A DNA stretch of 64,000 bases from Geoalkalibacter sp. GTDB lineage: Bacteria; Desulfobacterota; Desulfuromonadia; Desulfuromonadales; Geoalkalibacteraceae. The stretch is from NCBI RefSeq assembly GCF_030605225.1, contig NZ_JAUWAV010000009.1, positions 21,227 through 85,226 of the forward strand, read 5' to 3'. The notes under the pieces are model-generated. The model made no database searches and was not told the origin of the DNA. It saw nothing but the letters and a program-made list of their open reading frames with translations. A program made the translations under genes and the position numbers. Below are positions 1 through 10,524 of this stretch, piece by piece; position 1 is the first letter of the stretch, and each line of letters begins with the position of its first letter.

Positions 1-1775
1 GCGGGGGGCACGGGCTCCGCGACGGACGCTTCCGCCGCCTCGGGTTCCTCACCCTCACCGCTCACCTCTTCTTCGGCGCCGGTTTCCAAAGTTTCACCGC
101 TCAGGGATTTTTTGCGGCGACGGCGACGGCGTTTCTTTTTGCCGGGTTTTTCCTCGGGGTCCGTTTCCTGAGGGCCCGCGGCGGCTTCTTCCCGGATTTC
201 CTCGACCACCGGGGTTGGTTCCGCAAGGGCGGGCGGCTCCAACGGCGTGCCTGGCTCCGGCGGAAGGAACTCGGGTTTCTCCCGCGTTTCTTCCTCTTTC
301 TCGCGGCGCACCAGATTCAGGTTCGATTGGTGGGGGAGCAACCCGGCGCGGCCATGAAGAATGATCTTCATGTCGTATTTTTGCTCCATGGCCACCAGTT
401 CCTCGCGCTTGTGGTTGAGCAGAAAATCGGCGACATCGAGGGGGACAAAGCCTTCGGCCTGGAGGATCTGCCCCTTGGCGACCGCGGTCTGGATGCGACG
501 CAGAAAGGCGACGCCCTGCGCCTCGGCGCTCTTGATGCGCCCGCGCCCCTGGCAGTGCGGACATTCCAGATAGGAAGCCGCGGCCAGCATGGGTTTGAGG
601 CGCTGGCGGCTCATTTCGAGCAGGCCGAACTGGCTGATGCGCCCCACGGTGACCCGCGCCTTATCCTTCTGCAGGGCATCGCGCAGCGTCTTTTCCACCG
701 CCTTGATGTGCTTGCGGTCGCGCATGTCGATGAAGTCGATGACGATCAGGCCGGCCAGATCGCGCAGTCGCAGTTGGCGGGCGATCTCGACCGCCGCTTC
801 CAGGTTGGTTTTGCTGGCGGTGGCTTCGATGCCCTGCTCGCCGGCCATCTTGCCCGAGTTGACGTCGATGGCGACCAGCGCCTCCGTGGCGTCAAGAACG
901 ATGGAGCCACCCGAGGGCAGGAGCACCTTGTTGTGCGCCATGGTTTCGATCTGCTCTTCGATCTGGTAGCGCGAAAAGATCGGCCGGCGTTCCTGGTGCA
1001 GCTTGACCAGGCGCAGCTTGTCGGGCATGAGCATGCGGAAGAACTCGCGCGCTTCCTCGAATACGGCGGGATCGTCGACCAGCACCTCTTCGGTGTCCTC
1101 GGTGAAATAGTCGCGGATGCAGCGGATGATCAGGTTGGATTCGCGAAACACCAGGCTCGGCGCCTTGAGTTGGCGACTGCGTTCCTCGATGCCGCGGTAG
1201 ATCTTGACCAGGTTGTCGAAATCGCGGCGCAATTCCTCGGGGGTCTTGCCGATGCCGGCGGTACGCACGATGTAGCCCATGTCCTCGGGCAGGTCGAGTT
1301 CGGCCATGGCTTTTTTGAGCTTTTTGCGCTCGGCCTCCTCCTCGATCTTGCGCGAAACGCCCTTGGTGGGGCTTTCGGGCATGAGCACCATGTAGCGCCC
1401 GGGCAGGGAGAGAAAGGTGGTCAGGGCCGCGCCCTTGGTGCCGCGCTCTTCCTTGAGAACCTGGACGAGGATTTCCTGGCCGGGACGCAGGATCTCGTTG
1501 ATGCGGGCGCGGCTGCGGCCGTTGATGTCGCTTTTGGGAAAAAGCGCGGGGTGGATTTCCCCCATCTGCAAAAATCCCAGCCGCTCCGCGCCATAATCGA
1601 CGAAAGCGGCCTGCAGACCGCTTTCCACGCGAACGACCAGGGCCTTGTAGACATTGCCCCGGGTCTGTTCCTTGCCGGTGATTTCGATGTCGAGTTCGGT
1701 GAGAAACCCATCCTCGACGATGGCCACCCGATGTTCCTCGGGATGGGTGGCGTTGATCAGCATTTTGCGACTCAT
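1..1775 (-). CDS. rng: Ribonuclease E/G family endoribonuclease (3' end outside window)
   Basis: RNA-processing and mRNA-decay endonuclease of the RNase E/G family; about 591 codons lie in the window and the C-terminus runs off the left edge. An S1-type RNA-binding region follows the N-terminus. The catalytic region contains VLDATEALVAIDVNSG, with the metal-binding Asp at about residue 303, and a second Asp in LIVIDFIDM near 347. The zinc-link CPHCQGRG begins near residue 404. These positions nearly match E. coli RNase E. Past residue 500 the protein becomes Pro/Glu/Ala rich with a basic KKKRRRRRRKK patch, longer than a plain RNase G, so it may carry a short RNase E-like scaffold tail. The start MSRKMLINATHPEE is the family's usual opening. 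The upstream region is a 347-bp gap shared with a divergent ABC-F gene. Confidence 0.95.
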   Translation of the reverse strand, partial: MSRKMLINATHPEEHRVAIVEDGFLTELDIEITGKEQTRGNVYKALVVRVESGLQAAFVDYGAERLGFLQMGEIHPALFPKSDINGRSRARINEILRPGQEILVQVLKEERGTKGAALTTFLSLPGRYMVLMPESPTKGVSRKIEEEAERKKLKKAMAELDLPEDMGYIVRTAGIGKTPEELRRDFDNLVKIYRGIEERSRQLKAPSLVFRESNLIIRCIRDYFTEDTEEVLVDDPAVFEEAREFFRMLMPDKLRLVKLHQERRPIFSRYQIEEQIETMAHNKVLLPSGGSIVLDATEALVAIDVNSGKMAGEQGIEATASKTNLEAAVEIARQLRLRDLAGLIVIDFIDMRDRKHIKAVEKTLRDALQKDKARVTVGRISQFGLLEMSRQRLKPMLAAASYLECPHCQGRGRIKSAEAQGVAFLRRIQTAVAKGQILQAEGFVPLDVADFLLNHKREELVAMEQKYDMKIILHGRAGLLPHQSNLNLVRREKEEETREKPEFLPPEPGTPLEPPALAEPTPVVEEIREEAAAGPQETDPEEKPGKKKRRRRRRKKSLSGETLETGAEEEVSGEGEEPEAAEASVAEPVPP

Positions 1776-2122
1776 GGAATCGATCCTTTGCGGGGCGCGC
1801 CGGGGGGCCGCCCCTGAGATGGTTTGACGTCGGCCTGACTGAAGGCGACGCTAGGTCCGGGCTCGACGGCCGTCACCTGGGCGGCAGCACGGGGCTGCTC
1901 CTCAAAGGTGGACGCTCTCCGGAGGCTCCGGCGGAATAAATCAGGTAGTGACCTCAAGGGTTGAGGCATCTGCCCGGATTCTCGTGAAATTTTCCTCGGC
2001 CAGGGCCCGAGTCTGGGCAGAATATAACAGACTCGCATGGCTTTGAATAGGGCCAAGCTCTGAAAAAGTGTACTCATTTTAAATGTTTTAAGCGCTCCGG
2101 GGCCTGTGCTATAAAAGAGGGC
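1776..2122. promoter_or_regulatory. Divergent promoter region between RNase E/G and ABC-F genes
   Basis: No credible gene in these 347 bases. Rightward, TGCTATAAAA (TATAAA at 2110-2115) resembles an extended -10 and sits only 7 bp before the ABC-F start, so that mRNA may be nearly leaderless. Leftward, TATATT on the minus strand (2021-2026) is the best -10, with only a poor -35; if used, the RNase gene would have a leader of roughly 235 nt. A short hairpin CCTCAA-GGG-TTGAGG lies within it. Long leaders are known for autoregulated rne genes; whether this one acts that way is inference. Confidence 0.35.
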
Positions 2123-4045
<1,923 letters not shown>

Positions 4046-5368
4046 ATGCTGAACCTGGACGGGGCGCCATTTGTCGTGACCGTCGCCGGCGAGAAGGGCG
4101 GGGTGGGCAAAACGACCGTCGCCACCAATCTGGCCGTTTACCTCAAGGCCCTGCGCGAGGATCTGCCGGTCACCATCGCCTCCTTCGACAATCATTTCAG
4201 CGTCGATGCCATGTTCGCCATCGGCGGCAGCGGCGGCCATCCAGTATCGCGGCTGTTTGAGGCCGATGCTGCCGCGCAGGCGACGCTAGGTGAATACGGC
4301 GTGCGCTTTTTTGCCTCTGAGCGACAATTGAATCCACCCGATGGAGATACGGGTCGATTGGCGGCCATGCTCGGCGCATCACGCCTGGGAGGGGTGCTGG
4401 TTCTCGATACGCGGCCGATTCTCGATTATTTCACCCGCAGCGCCCTGGCCGCGGCCGATCTGGTGCTGACGCCGGTCAAGGACCGCGCCTCTCTGGTCAA
4501 CGTCGCGTCGCTGCGACGCGCCCTGCGCGAGGAAGGCGGCGACGAAGGGGCGCTGTGGCTGCTGCCGAGTCTCATCGATGCTCGGCTGCGTTTGCGCGAG
4601 GGTTTGGGCGTGCAGGAGTTTCTGGAGCTTTCCGCGCGCGAGCGCGGCTACCAGTTGGCGCCGACGGCTCTGGCCAAAAGTCCCAAGGTCGAGAGTCTGG
4701 CCCTGGGGGCCGCGCGGCGGATTTTCCCGGTACTGACCCATGCCCGCGGCACCCTGGTGCATCACCAACTGCGTGAACTCGCAAACTTTGTGCTGCAGCG
4801 GCTGGATGCGACGCCTTTGCCCAGAAGTCGACGTCTTGCGGCACAAGGAAGTACTTACCGCCAAAGCCGGGTGCGCCTGACGCGACTCGCGGGCGGCTGC
4901 CCTCTGTGCGGGGCGATCCCCGAGGGGGAAGGCACCTGGTTCTGCGAGGATACGGCGCGCCGTCGGCAGCACCTCGTTCATCACTCCTGTCTGGTGTCCC
5001 TGCTGGGCTCCGAGGCCTTGAATCTCGAAGCTGTCGGCGCGCGCCTCTTGGTGCTGGAAAAGCCGGAGCCCGGCCGACTGCAGGACATGCCGGCGTTTCT
5101 GCGCCGCTATGATGCGCTCGGTCGCCTTGTTGAGGAGCCGGACAGGGTGGCCTTGGAGCCCGCGGCTCTCCAAACCCTGCTGCGGGCCCTCACCGGCCGA
5201 TTGCCGGAGGAATTGCCCGCGACGCGCCTTTTTCTGGTTCCCGGCGCGACGGATTCGCCGGATTGCCCGTCGGGGGCGGGATATGCGTCTTTTGTCGCCT
5301 TGCGGCGGCGGGTTCTGCGCCCCTGGCGCCCTTGCGGCGACCGATGCACAAAGGAGGATAGGGGATGA
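4046..5368 (+). CDS. ParA/MinD-like P-loop ATPase with cysteine-rich C-terminal region
   Basis: 440-residue protein opening with a deviant Walker A, GEKGGVGKTT, at residues 15-24, whose lysine K17 is diagnostic of the ParA/MinD/CobQ class. The N-terminal 240 residues look like one such ATPase domain, with VLDTRP as a Walker-B-like element. The rest is unusual: CPLCG at about residue 285 followed by a Cys and a Cys/His cluster ending HHSC suggests a zinc-binding module, then a further ~110 residues I do not recognise. It starts immediately after the ABC-F stop and overlaps the following methyltransferase by 4 bp (ATGA), so it sits in a translationally coupled operon. No parB or chromosome-origin gene is nearby, so a partitioning role is not supported. 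Function unknown. Confidence 0.8.
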   Translation: MLNLDGAPFVVTVAGEKGGVGKTTVATNLAVYLKALREDLPVTIASFDNHFSVDAMFAIGGSGGHPVSRLFEADAAAQATLGEYGVRFFASERQLNPPDGDTGRLAAMLGASRLGGVLVLDTRPILDYFTRSALAAADLVLTPVKDRASLVNVASLRRALREEGGDEGALWLLPSLIDARLRLREGLGVQEFLELSARERGYQLAPTALAKSPKVESLALGAARRIFPVLTHARGTLVHHQLRELANFVLQRLDATPLPRSRRLAAQGSTYRQSRVRLTRLAGGCPLCGAIPEGEGTWFCEDTARRRQHLVHHSCLVSLLGSEALNLEAVGARLLVLEKPEPGRLQDMPAFLRRYDALGRLVEEPDRVALEPAALQTLLRALTGRLPEELPATRLFLVPGATDSPDCPSGAGYASFVALRRRVLRPWRPCGDRCTKEDRG

Positions 5369-6360
5369 AGCTGGAGACGTTTCAGGATCTGTTGCGCATG
5401 GCCGGCGGCTTTCAACCCGCCAAGATCTTTCTGGTCGCCAACGACCTCGATCTGTTTACCTTGCTCGGCGGGGAACGCGACGCGGAGGACCTGGCGGCCC
5501 AACTGGGCGTGCAGCCCCGCGCCCTGGGCATCCTGCTCGATGCCCTGACGGCCATGGGGCTGCTGCAAAAAAGCGCGGCGGGTTACCGCAACGCCGAGCT
5601 GGCGCAGACCTGGCTCAGCGCCGGACCGGGCTATCGCGGCCACATCTTCAAGCATCTGCATCATTGCTGGCAGGCCTGGAACGGGCTGGAGCGGATCCTG
5701 CGGGAAGGCAACCTGGTGACGCCCATGGAGAAAGAGATTCTGGTGGACAGTGAGCGCTGGAATCATATTTTCATCAACGGCATGGACGACGTCACCCGCG
5801 AACTCGCGCCGCAGGTGGTGGCTCAGCTCGATTTGGCCGATGTCGATGTTCTCATGGACCTTGGCGGCGGGCCCGGCACCTACGTCGCCGCCTTTCTCGC
5901 GCGCTTTCCCCATCTGCGCGAAGTGCGGCTCTTTGATCTGCCCGAAACCCTTGAGGTGGCCCGGGAAAAACTCGCCGCCCGCGGGCTGCTTGAGCGCGTG
6001 AATCTGATCCCCGGTGATTTCTTGCGCAATGAACTCGGTGAGGGGCTCGATGCGGTGTGGGTTTCCCAGGTGCTTCACTCACAGAGCAAGGAGGGTTGTC
6101 GGCTGGTGCTGGAGAAGGTTTGGCGCGCCCTCAACCCCGGGGGGCGCGTGCTGGTGCACGAATTTTTCCTCGGCGAGGATCGCGCCGCGCCTCTGCGGCC
6201 GGCCATTTTCTCGGTGCACATGCTGGTCATGACCGAGGGCGGGCGGGCCTACAGTCACGCCGAGATCGCGCGGCTGCTCGAACAGATCGGCTTTGAGGCG
6301 GTGGAAACGCTCGCGGTCAGCGAAGACACCGGCCTGGTGATGGGCCGCAAGCCTCGCTGA
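5365..6360 (+). CDS. SAM-dependent O-methyltransferase family protein
   Basis: 331 residues. The N-terminal ~90 residues form a winged-helix-type dimerisation region (AKIFLVANDLDLFTLLGG, LGVQPRALGILLDALTAMGLL), as in plant-type O-methyltransferases, CrtF and BchU. The SAM-binding motif VLMDLGGGPGTYVAAFLARF follows in the middle, with an acidic strand LFDLP. The region where family members carry LHDW reads VLHSQSKEGC, so the Asp next to the His is missing and the substrate may be unusual. The gene overlaps the stop of the ParA-like ATPase (ATGA) and has AAAGGAGG upstream. Substrate unknown; carotenoid or tetrapyrrole genes are not seen nearby. Confidence 0.85.
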   Translation: MKLETFQDLLRMAGGFQPAKIFLVANDLDLFTLLGGERDAEDLAAQLGVQPRALGILLDALTAMGLLQKSAAGYRNAELAQTWLSAGPGYRGHIFKHLHHCWQAWNGLERILREGNLVTPMEKEILVDSERWNHIFINGMDDVTRELAPQVVAQLDLADVDVLMDLGGGPGTYVAAFLARFPHLREVRLFDLPETLEVAREKLAARGLLERVNLIPGDFLRNELGEGLDAVWVSQVLHSQSKEGCRLVLEKVWRALNPGGRVLVHEFFLGEDRAAPLRPAIFSVHMLVMTEGGRAYSHAEIARLLEQIGFEAVETLAVSEDTGLVMGRKPR

Positions 6361-6410
6361 AGGGGGAGCCGCAAGCTGCGGCGTCCCGGGTGGGCTCGCG
6401 ATTCGCCATT

Positions 6411-6438
6411 GACAATAAGTTTGTATTAATTATATGGT
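6411..6438 (+). promoter_or_regulatory. Sigma-70-type promoter for the DUF4388 gene
   Basis: TTGACA at 6411-6416 is a perfect -35. An AT-rich stretch ends in TATGGT at about 18 bp spacing. It overlaps an upstream in-frame ATG at 6434, which argues for the downstream start at 6491. Confidence 0.6.
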
Positions 6439-6490
6439 TGGCAAGGATTTGCGGCATTCAAGGCCCGCGTTTTCTGGAGTGAGCAACCGC

Positions 6491-7444
6491 ATGATTCTTC
6501 TGCCGCGCGGCAATCCCGTCAAGGAAAAACTCAATCCCGCCCGCGTCGATTTACCCGGAGCCCTGCGCAAGCTGCATGAGGGAAAATTTACCGGTTATTT
6601 GCGCTTTGACGGCGAGGGCGGGGTCGGTATTTTGATTTTCGAACGGGGCAAGCTGGTCAGTGCCCTGTTCGAGGAGCAGGCCGAGCGCCTGGTCGCCTAC
6701 GACGCCATCGGGCGAATCTTTGAAATGTCGCAGCTCGGCAAGGCGACCCTCGACATCTACCAGATCTCACCGGAACTGGCCCTGAGCATCCACGCCCTAC
6801 TGCACGGCGAGGTGCTTTATCGCGGCCAGGAGCTCAAGCTCATCGACATCAAGGGGCTTTTGGGACGTATCCGCGAAGAGCGGCTCAACGGTTGCCTGCG
6901 CATTTATGCCGGGTCGCGCATCGCATTGATCTTTTATGATCGGGGCAACGCGCTGGGGTTTTTTCACGATGGCGCGACGGACATCGAAACGACCGCCGAT
7001 GTGTCCATGTCCATCGCGCGGTTGCCCGGCGCCAAGATCGATCTGCTCGCCACGGCCGGTTTCGACGACCTACATCTGGCCGACCTTCAAGCCTCGGCCG
7101 ATCTGGCAGCCCTCTGGCAGCGCGCCCGCAAGCAGGTGCAGGAACGCCGTCGCCTGCAGGAAGCCGAAGAGGGGCGCGCCCTGGAGGAGCGCGAGACCCT
7201 GCGTCGCAGGCAGGTTCTGGAATTTCTCCGCGACAGCGCGACGCGCCATCTGGGCAAGGTCGGCGGCTCTCTGGCGGACAAGGAATTCGACAAGGCCGTC
7301 AGCGCCAGCGCTCAGATCACCGAGGCCACCCTGGTTAACTTTTATGTAGGCCTCGGCAAGGCCGCGCGCCTTTTGGCCGGGGCCTCGGCGGTCACGCGCA
7401 TGCTCGAAGAGATGAAGTCCGGGGTCAAGCCACTTCTCAAATAA
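6491..7444 (+). CDS. DUF4388-type (PATAN-like) protein with two related domains
   Basis: 317 residues, soluble. Two similar modules are visible: LRKLHEGKFTGYLRFDGEGG near the N-terminus and LLGRIREERLNGCLRIYAG about 110 residues later. Each has the alternating beta pattern of DUF4388, a family common in Geobacter-type and myxobacterial genomes and often linked to regulatory GTPases or two-component proteins. A charged helical stretch (RKQVQERRRLQEAEEG) and a C-terminal helical domain follow. The start at 6491 is chosen because GGAG precedes it and the upstream in-frame ATG lies inside the promoter. The next gene starts 22 bp downstream. Molecular role unknown; an adaptor in signalling is the likeliest inference. 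Confidence 0.72.
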   Translation: MILLPRGNPVKEKLNPARVDLPGALRKLHEGKFTGYLRFDGEGGVGILIFERGKLVSALFEEQAERLVAYDAIGRIFEMSQLGKATLDIYQISPELALSIHALLHGEVLYRGQELKLIDIKGLLGRIREERLNGCLRIYAGSRIALIFYDRGNALGFFHDGATDIETTADVSMSIARLPGAKIDLLATAGFDDLHLADLQASADLAALWQRARKQVQERRRLQEAEEGRALEERETLRRRQVLEFLRDSATRHLGKVGGSLADKEFDKAVSASAQITEATLVNFYVGLGKAARLLAGASAVTRMLEEMKSGVKPLLK

Positions 7445-7466
7445 AGCAGCCGAAGGAATTGCGTTC

Positions 7467-8153
7467 ATGAATCTGAGTCTTGTGCAGGTCGGTTTCTGGT
7501 TGATCGCCGGAGCGGTTTCCTTTTATTTCAGCCTCAACAACGCCCGCGTCTGGACCAGCATCTGCCTGGGGTTTTTCCTGATTCTGGTCGGCGAGATCAT
7601 TCCCACCGCCTTGCCTTTTCTGCCGGGCCTCGATATTCCGCAGGTGCGGGCCATGGGGTCGATCATCGGCACCATCGCCATCATGGTCATGACCCACGGC
7701 TTCATGGAATATTATGTGTTTTCCCGCACCCTGGAGCTGGAGGGCAGGAGGCGATTCGTTTATCTGGGCACGCTGCTGGTCATCGCGGGATCCCTGGGTT
7801 TCGTGCTCGTCAATCCCCCTCCCTCGAGCCGCACCCTGGAGATCATCCATATCATCGCCAACGCCAACTGGGTGTTTCTCTCCATCATCAACATCGACAT
7901 GATCCGCAAAATCTACCTCAACATCAAGGAGACGCCCATCGCTCAGGGTTTTCTCGCCTTCATGGCGGTCTTCGTGTTCATCTTTCTGTGGAAGGGGTCG
8001 CTGCTCTACATGCAGGTCTATGACCTGCACAGCCTGGCGGCGGACTATCCGCTACGCTTTCAGCTTTCGCAATTCTGCGCTAATCTGGGCAACGTGCTCG
8101 CCAGTCTTTGCGTCGGCGCGACCTTTCTCTATCTGGCACGCTTGCTGCGCTGA
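7467..8153 (+). CDS. Conserved hypothetical seven-TM membrane protein
   Basis: 228 residues, almost entirely hydrophobic, with about seven predicted membrane helices (the first being VGFWLIAGAVSFYFSL; others include ICLGFFLILVGEII and IIGTIAIMVMTHGF). No catalytic motif, signal peptide or soluble domain is seen. It follows the DUF4388 gene by 22 bp and is closed by a strong terminator, so the two probably form one transcript. The helix count and short loops recall seven-TM sensor input domains, but no output domain is attached. It could partner with the DUF4388 protein; that is inference from proximity only. Confidence 0.7.
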   Translation: MNLSLVQVGFWLIAGAVSFYFSLNNARVWTSICLGFFLILVGEIIPTALPFLPGLDIPQVRAMGSIIGTIAIMVMTHGFMEYYVFSRTLELEGRRRFVYLGTLLVIAGSLGFVLVNPPPSSRTLEIIHIIANANWVFLSIINIDMIRKIYLNIKETPIAQGFLAFMAVFVFIFLWKGSLLYMQVYDLHSLAADYPLRFQLSQFCANLGNVLASLCVGATFLYLARLLR

Positions 8154-8176
8154 GAAGCTGCGGGATCAAGGCAAGG

Positions 8177-8212
8177 AAAAAGCCGCTGCCCCAGGGGGCA
8201 AGCGGCTTTTTT
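8177..8212. terminator. Bidirectional intrinsic terminator
   Basis: Stem AAGCCGCT / AGCGGCTT, extended by GCCCC/GGGGC, flanked by A-tract and T-tract. It can serve the membrane-protein gene on the plus strand and the convergent small zinc-ribbon gene on the minus strand. Confidence 0.85.
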
Positions 8213-8240
8213 CATCGAGGGGCGTCGGCGGCGGAGAGAA

Positions 8241-8456
8241 TCAGGCGCGATTGCCGCGGCTTTTGAGCTCGTGGCCGCAGCGGCTGCAGAACATCTTGAT
8301 CAAGGTGCCTTCTCGGTCGGGCTGCGCGCGGGTTTTCCTGGCGCTGCTCGCCGATTCGTCGTCCTTGCCGATGTTGCGCGAGGTCGGCGTTGCCAATCCT
8401 TCGCGATGCTCCATGCCGAAGCAGTTGGGACAGGTGACCTGGTCGCGGGCTTTCAT
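8241..8456 (-). CDS. Small zinc-ribbon-like protein
   Basis: 71 residues (MKARDQVTCPNCFGMEHREG...). Two CxxC knuckles are present, CPNC near residue 9 and CSRCG near the C-terminus, separated by a polar, Ser/Arg-rich linker; four cysteines could bind one zinc. The start at 8456 is chosen over an ATG four codons upstream because GAGGAG precedes it at good spacing. The upstream DNA is strongly AT-rich compared with the neighbours, fitting a promoter. Small stand-alone zinc ribbons of this type have no assigned function. It is transcribed toward the terminator at 8177-8212 and divergently from nadC. Confidence 0.65.
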   Translation of the reverse strand: MKARDQVTCPNCFGMEHREGLATPTSRNIGKDDESASSARKTRAQPDREGTLIKMFCSRCGHELKSRGNRA

Positions 8457-8549
8457 AGGACTCCTCAAGTTAAAAAATATTATGGTCTTTTAACAAAAAA
8501 GGAAGAAAAAGTAAAGAAAATCATGGATCTATGCGGTCGGCTTTTTCCG

Positions 8550-8579
8550 TTGCCGGGTCTCTGAGCGCTATGCTATAAA
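8550..8579 (+). promoter_or_regulatory. Promoter of the nadC-birA-coaX cluster
   Basis: TTGCCG at 8550-8555, 18-bp spacer, then TATAAA at 8574-8579 within an extended TGCTATAAA. It lies 33 bp before the nadC start. Confidence 0.55.
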
Positions 8580-8612
8580 AAACTGTTTTCATAAAACTTT
8601 CAGGGGTTTTTC

Positions 8613-9434
8613 ATGTTTGAGATCGAGCGCATCATCCGTACCGCCCTTCTTGAGGATATCGGCGCGGGCGATCTGACCACCGAGGCCACCATCGCCGCGG
8701 GAACCCAGGCGGCGGCGCGTCTGGTCGCCAAGGAGGCGTTCACCCTGGCGGGCATCGAGGTGGCGCGTCAGGTTTTTGCGACCGTCGATCCGCGGATCAG
8801 CTTTGTCGCGCGCAAAAGCGACGGCCAGGCGGTGCTTAAGGGCGAACTTTTGGCCGAGATGCAGGGGGATGCGGCATCCCTGCTCAAGGGGGAACGGGTC
8901 GCCCTCAATCTCCTGCAGCGCATGAGCGGCGTGGCCACCCTGACCGCGCGTTTCGTCGCGGCGGTGAGCGGCACCCGGGCCCAGATCGTCGATACCCGAA
9001 AAACCACTCCCGGTCTGCGTATCCTTGAAAAATACGCGGTACGCATGGGCGGGGGGCGCAATCACCGCTACGCGCTCTACGACGGCGTGCTCATCAAGGA
9101 AAATCATATCGCCGCGGCCGGCGGCATCGGCCCGGCAGTCGAGCGGGCGCGCCTTCGGCTGTCCCACATCCACAAGATCGAAATCGAAACGCGCAACCTC
9201 GACGAGGTTCGGCAGGCCCTTGCCGCCGGGGTCGATGTGATTCTTCTCGACAACATGGAGCCCGCCGGGCTGCGCGAAGCCGTGACACTCGTCGCCGGGC
9301 GCGCGGTCACCGAAGCCTCGGGCGGCGTCAGCCTGGAGAGCGTGCGCGCCATCGCCGAGAGCGGCGTCGATCTGATTTCCGTGGGAGCCTTGACCCACTC
9401 CTATCGGGCGGTGGATATTTCCATGCTGTTCTGA
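8613..9434 (+). CDS. nadC: Nicotinate-nucleotide pyrophosphorylase (quinolinate phosphoribosyltransferase)
   Basis: Converts quinolinate and PRPP to nicotinate mononucleotide plus CO2 in de novo NAD synthesis. 273 residues, the usual length. Recognisable blocks are LLEDIGAGDLTTEATI at the N-terminus, LLQRMSGVATLT, the catalytic-region DTRKTTPGLR, MGGGRNHRYALYDGVLIKENH, and the C-terminal phosphate-binding stretch EASGGVSLESVRAIAESGVDLISVGALTHS. It is the first gene of a cofactor run: birA follows by 51 bp and coaX shortly after. nadA and nadB are not in the window. The salvage enzyme PncB is encoded separately at about 31 kb. Confidence 0.97.
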   Translation: MFEIERIIRTALLEDIGAGDLTTEATIAAGTQAAARLVAKEAFTLAGIEVARQVFATVDPRISFVARKSDGQAVLKGELLAEMQGDAASLLKGERVALNLLQRMSGVATLTARFVAAVSGTRAQIVDTRKTTPGLRILEKYAVRMGGGRNHRYALYDGVLIKENHIAAAGGIGPAVERARLRLSHIHKIEIETRNLDEVRQALAAGVDVILLDNMEPAGLREAVTLVAGRAVTEASGGVSLESVRAIAESGVDLISVGALTHSYRAVDISMLF

Positions 9435-9485
9435 GGGCGCGGACATGGTATTGCGCCCTTGGCCCTTTTTTCCTTTCGAGTCTTC

Positions 9486-10478
9486 ATGACGAGCGCCCCG
9501 CAAAATTCCCAGGACCGTCTTCTCTCCTTGTTGCGTGAGCAGGCCGGGGCTTGGATTTCCGGTGAGGAGCTGAGCCGGCGGCTGGGGGTTTCGCGCACCG
9601 CCGTGTGGAAGCAGATACGCGCCTTGCGGCGGCGCAACTGCCGGATTGAAGCCGCGGCGGCGCGCGGTTACCGTTTGCTGGAGATGCCCGATCTGGTGAC
9701 GCCGGGAGAAATCCTGCCCGGGTTGCAGACCCGCTTGGTGGGGCGAGAACTGGTGTTCTTCGCTGAAACCGACTCGACCAACGTCCAGGCGCAGCGTCTG
9801 GGGGAAGAGGGGGCGCCCGACGGCACGGTGGTGGTGGCTGACGCGCAGAGTGCCGGCAAGGGGCGTCTGGGGCGGCGCTGGCATTCCCCGCCGGGCGTCA
9901 ATCTGCATCTCTCGGTGCTGCTGCGGCCCGCCGTGCCGCCGCAGCGCGCGCCCCAGCTCAGTTTTGTCGCCGCCCTGGCCGTGGCGCGCGCGATCAGCGA
10001 GTATTCCGGGGTGGCGGTGGAGGTCAAATGGCCCAACGACCTGCTGCTCGATGGTCGCAAGGTCGCCGGGCTGCTCAGCGAGATGAACGCCGAGAGCGAG
10101 CGCATTCATTATGTGGTGCTGGGCATGGGCATCAACGTCAACATGGATGCCGACCAGTTTCCCGACGATCTGCGCTATCCCGCCACCTCCCTCAAACTGG
10201 CGACCGGCCGCGGCTGGCCGCGCGCTTCCCTGGCGCGACTGCTGTTGCGACACCTCGACCAGCTCTACGCACAGTTTCTCGGGGAAGGCTTCGCCCCCAT
10301 CGCCCGCCAGTGGGAATTGCTCTGCGCCTGGCGGGGGCGCCGGATCGAGGTGGATCGCGGCGGCGATCGGGTCCAGGGCCTGTTCGCCGGGATCGACGAG
10401 CAAGGCGCCTTGCTTCTTGACCAGGGAGCGGGGGAACCCCTCAGAATTTACGCGGGCGACGTGCGCCCCCTGGCCTAG
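9486..10478 (+). CDS. birA: Bifunctional biotin-[acetyl-CoA-carboxylase] ligase and biotin operon repressor
   Basis: 330 residues. An N-terminal winged helix ([27 protein letters not shown]) would bind bio operators. The catalytic domain carries the biotin/ATP loop [11 protein letters not shown] and [20 protein letters not shown], and an SH3-like C-terminal domain closes it. The enzyme makes biotinyl-5'-AMP and transfers biotin to carboxyl-carrier lysines; with the HTH it probably also represses biotin genes. The ATG at 9486 is preferred to one nine codons earlier because the conserved region begins just after it. It lies between nadC and coaX, a common bacterial order. No biotin-synthesis genes are in view. 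Confidence 0.96.
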   Translation: MTSAPQNSQDRLLSLLREQAGAWISGEELSRRLGVSRTAVWKQIRALRRRNCRIEAAAARGYRLLEMPDLVTPGEILPGLQTRLVGRELVFFAETDSTNVQAQRLGEEGAPDGTVVVADAQSAGKGRLGRRWHSPPGVNLHLSVLLRPAVPPQRAPQLSFVAALAVARAISEYSGVAVEVKWPNDLLLDGRKVAGLLSEMNAESERIHYVVLGMGINVNMDADQFPDDLRYPATSLKLATGRGWPRASLARLLLRHLDQLYAQFLGEGFAPIARQWELLCAWRGRRIEVDRGGDRVQGLFAGIDEQGALLLDQGAGEPLRIYAGDVRPLA

Positions 10479-10524
10479 GGATTTTTCCGACAACCGAAAA
10501 CCTTCAACCGACGACAGAATTTTT

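Noticed and set aside
327..1817. 496-codon plus-strand frame antisense to RNase E/G
   Set aside because: The minus strand encodes a clear RNase E/G with catalytic Asp and zinc-link; this frame has no domain.
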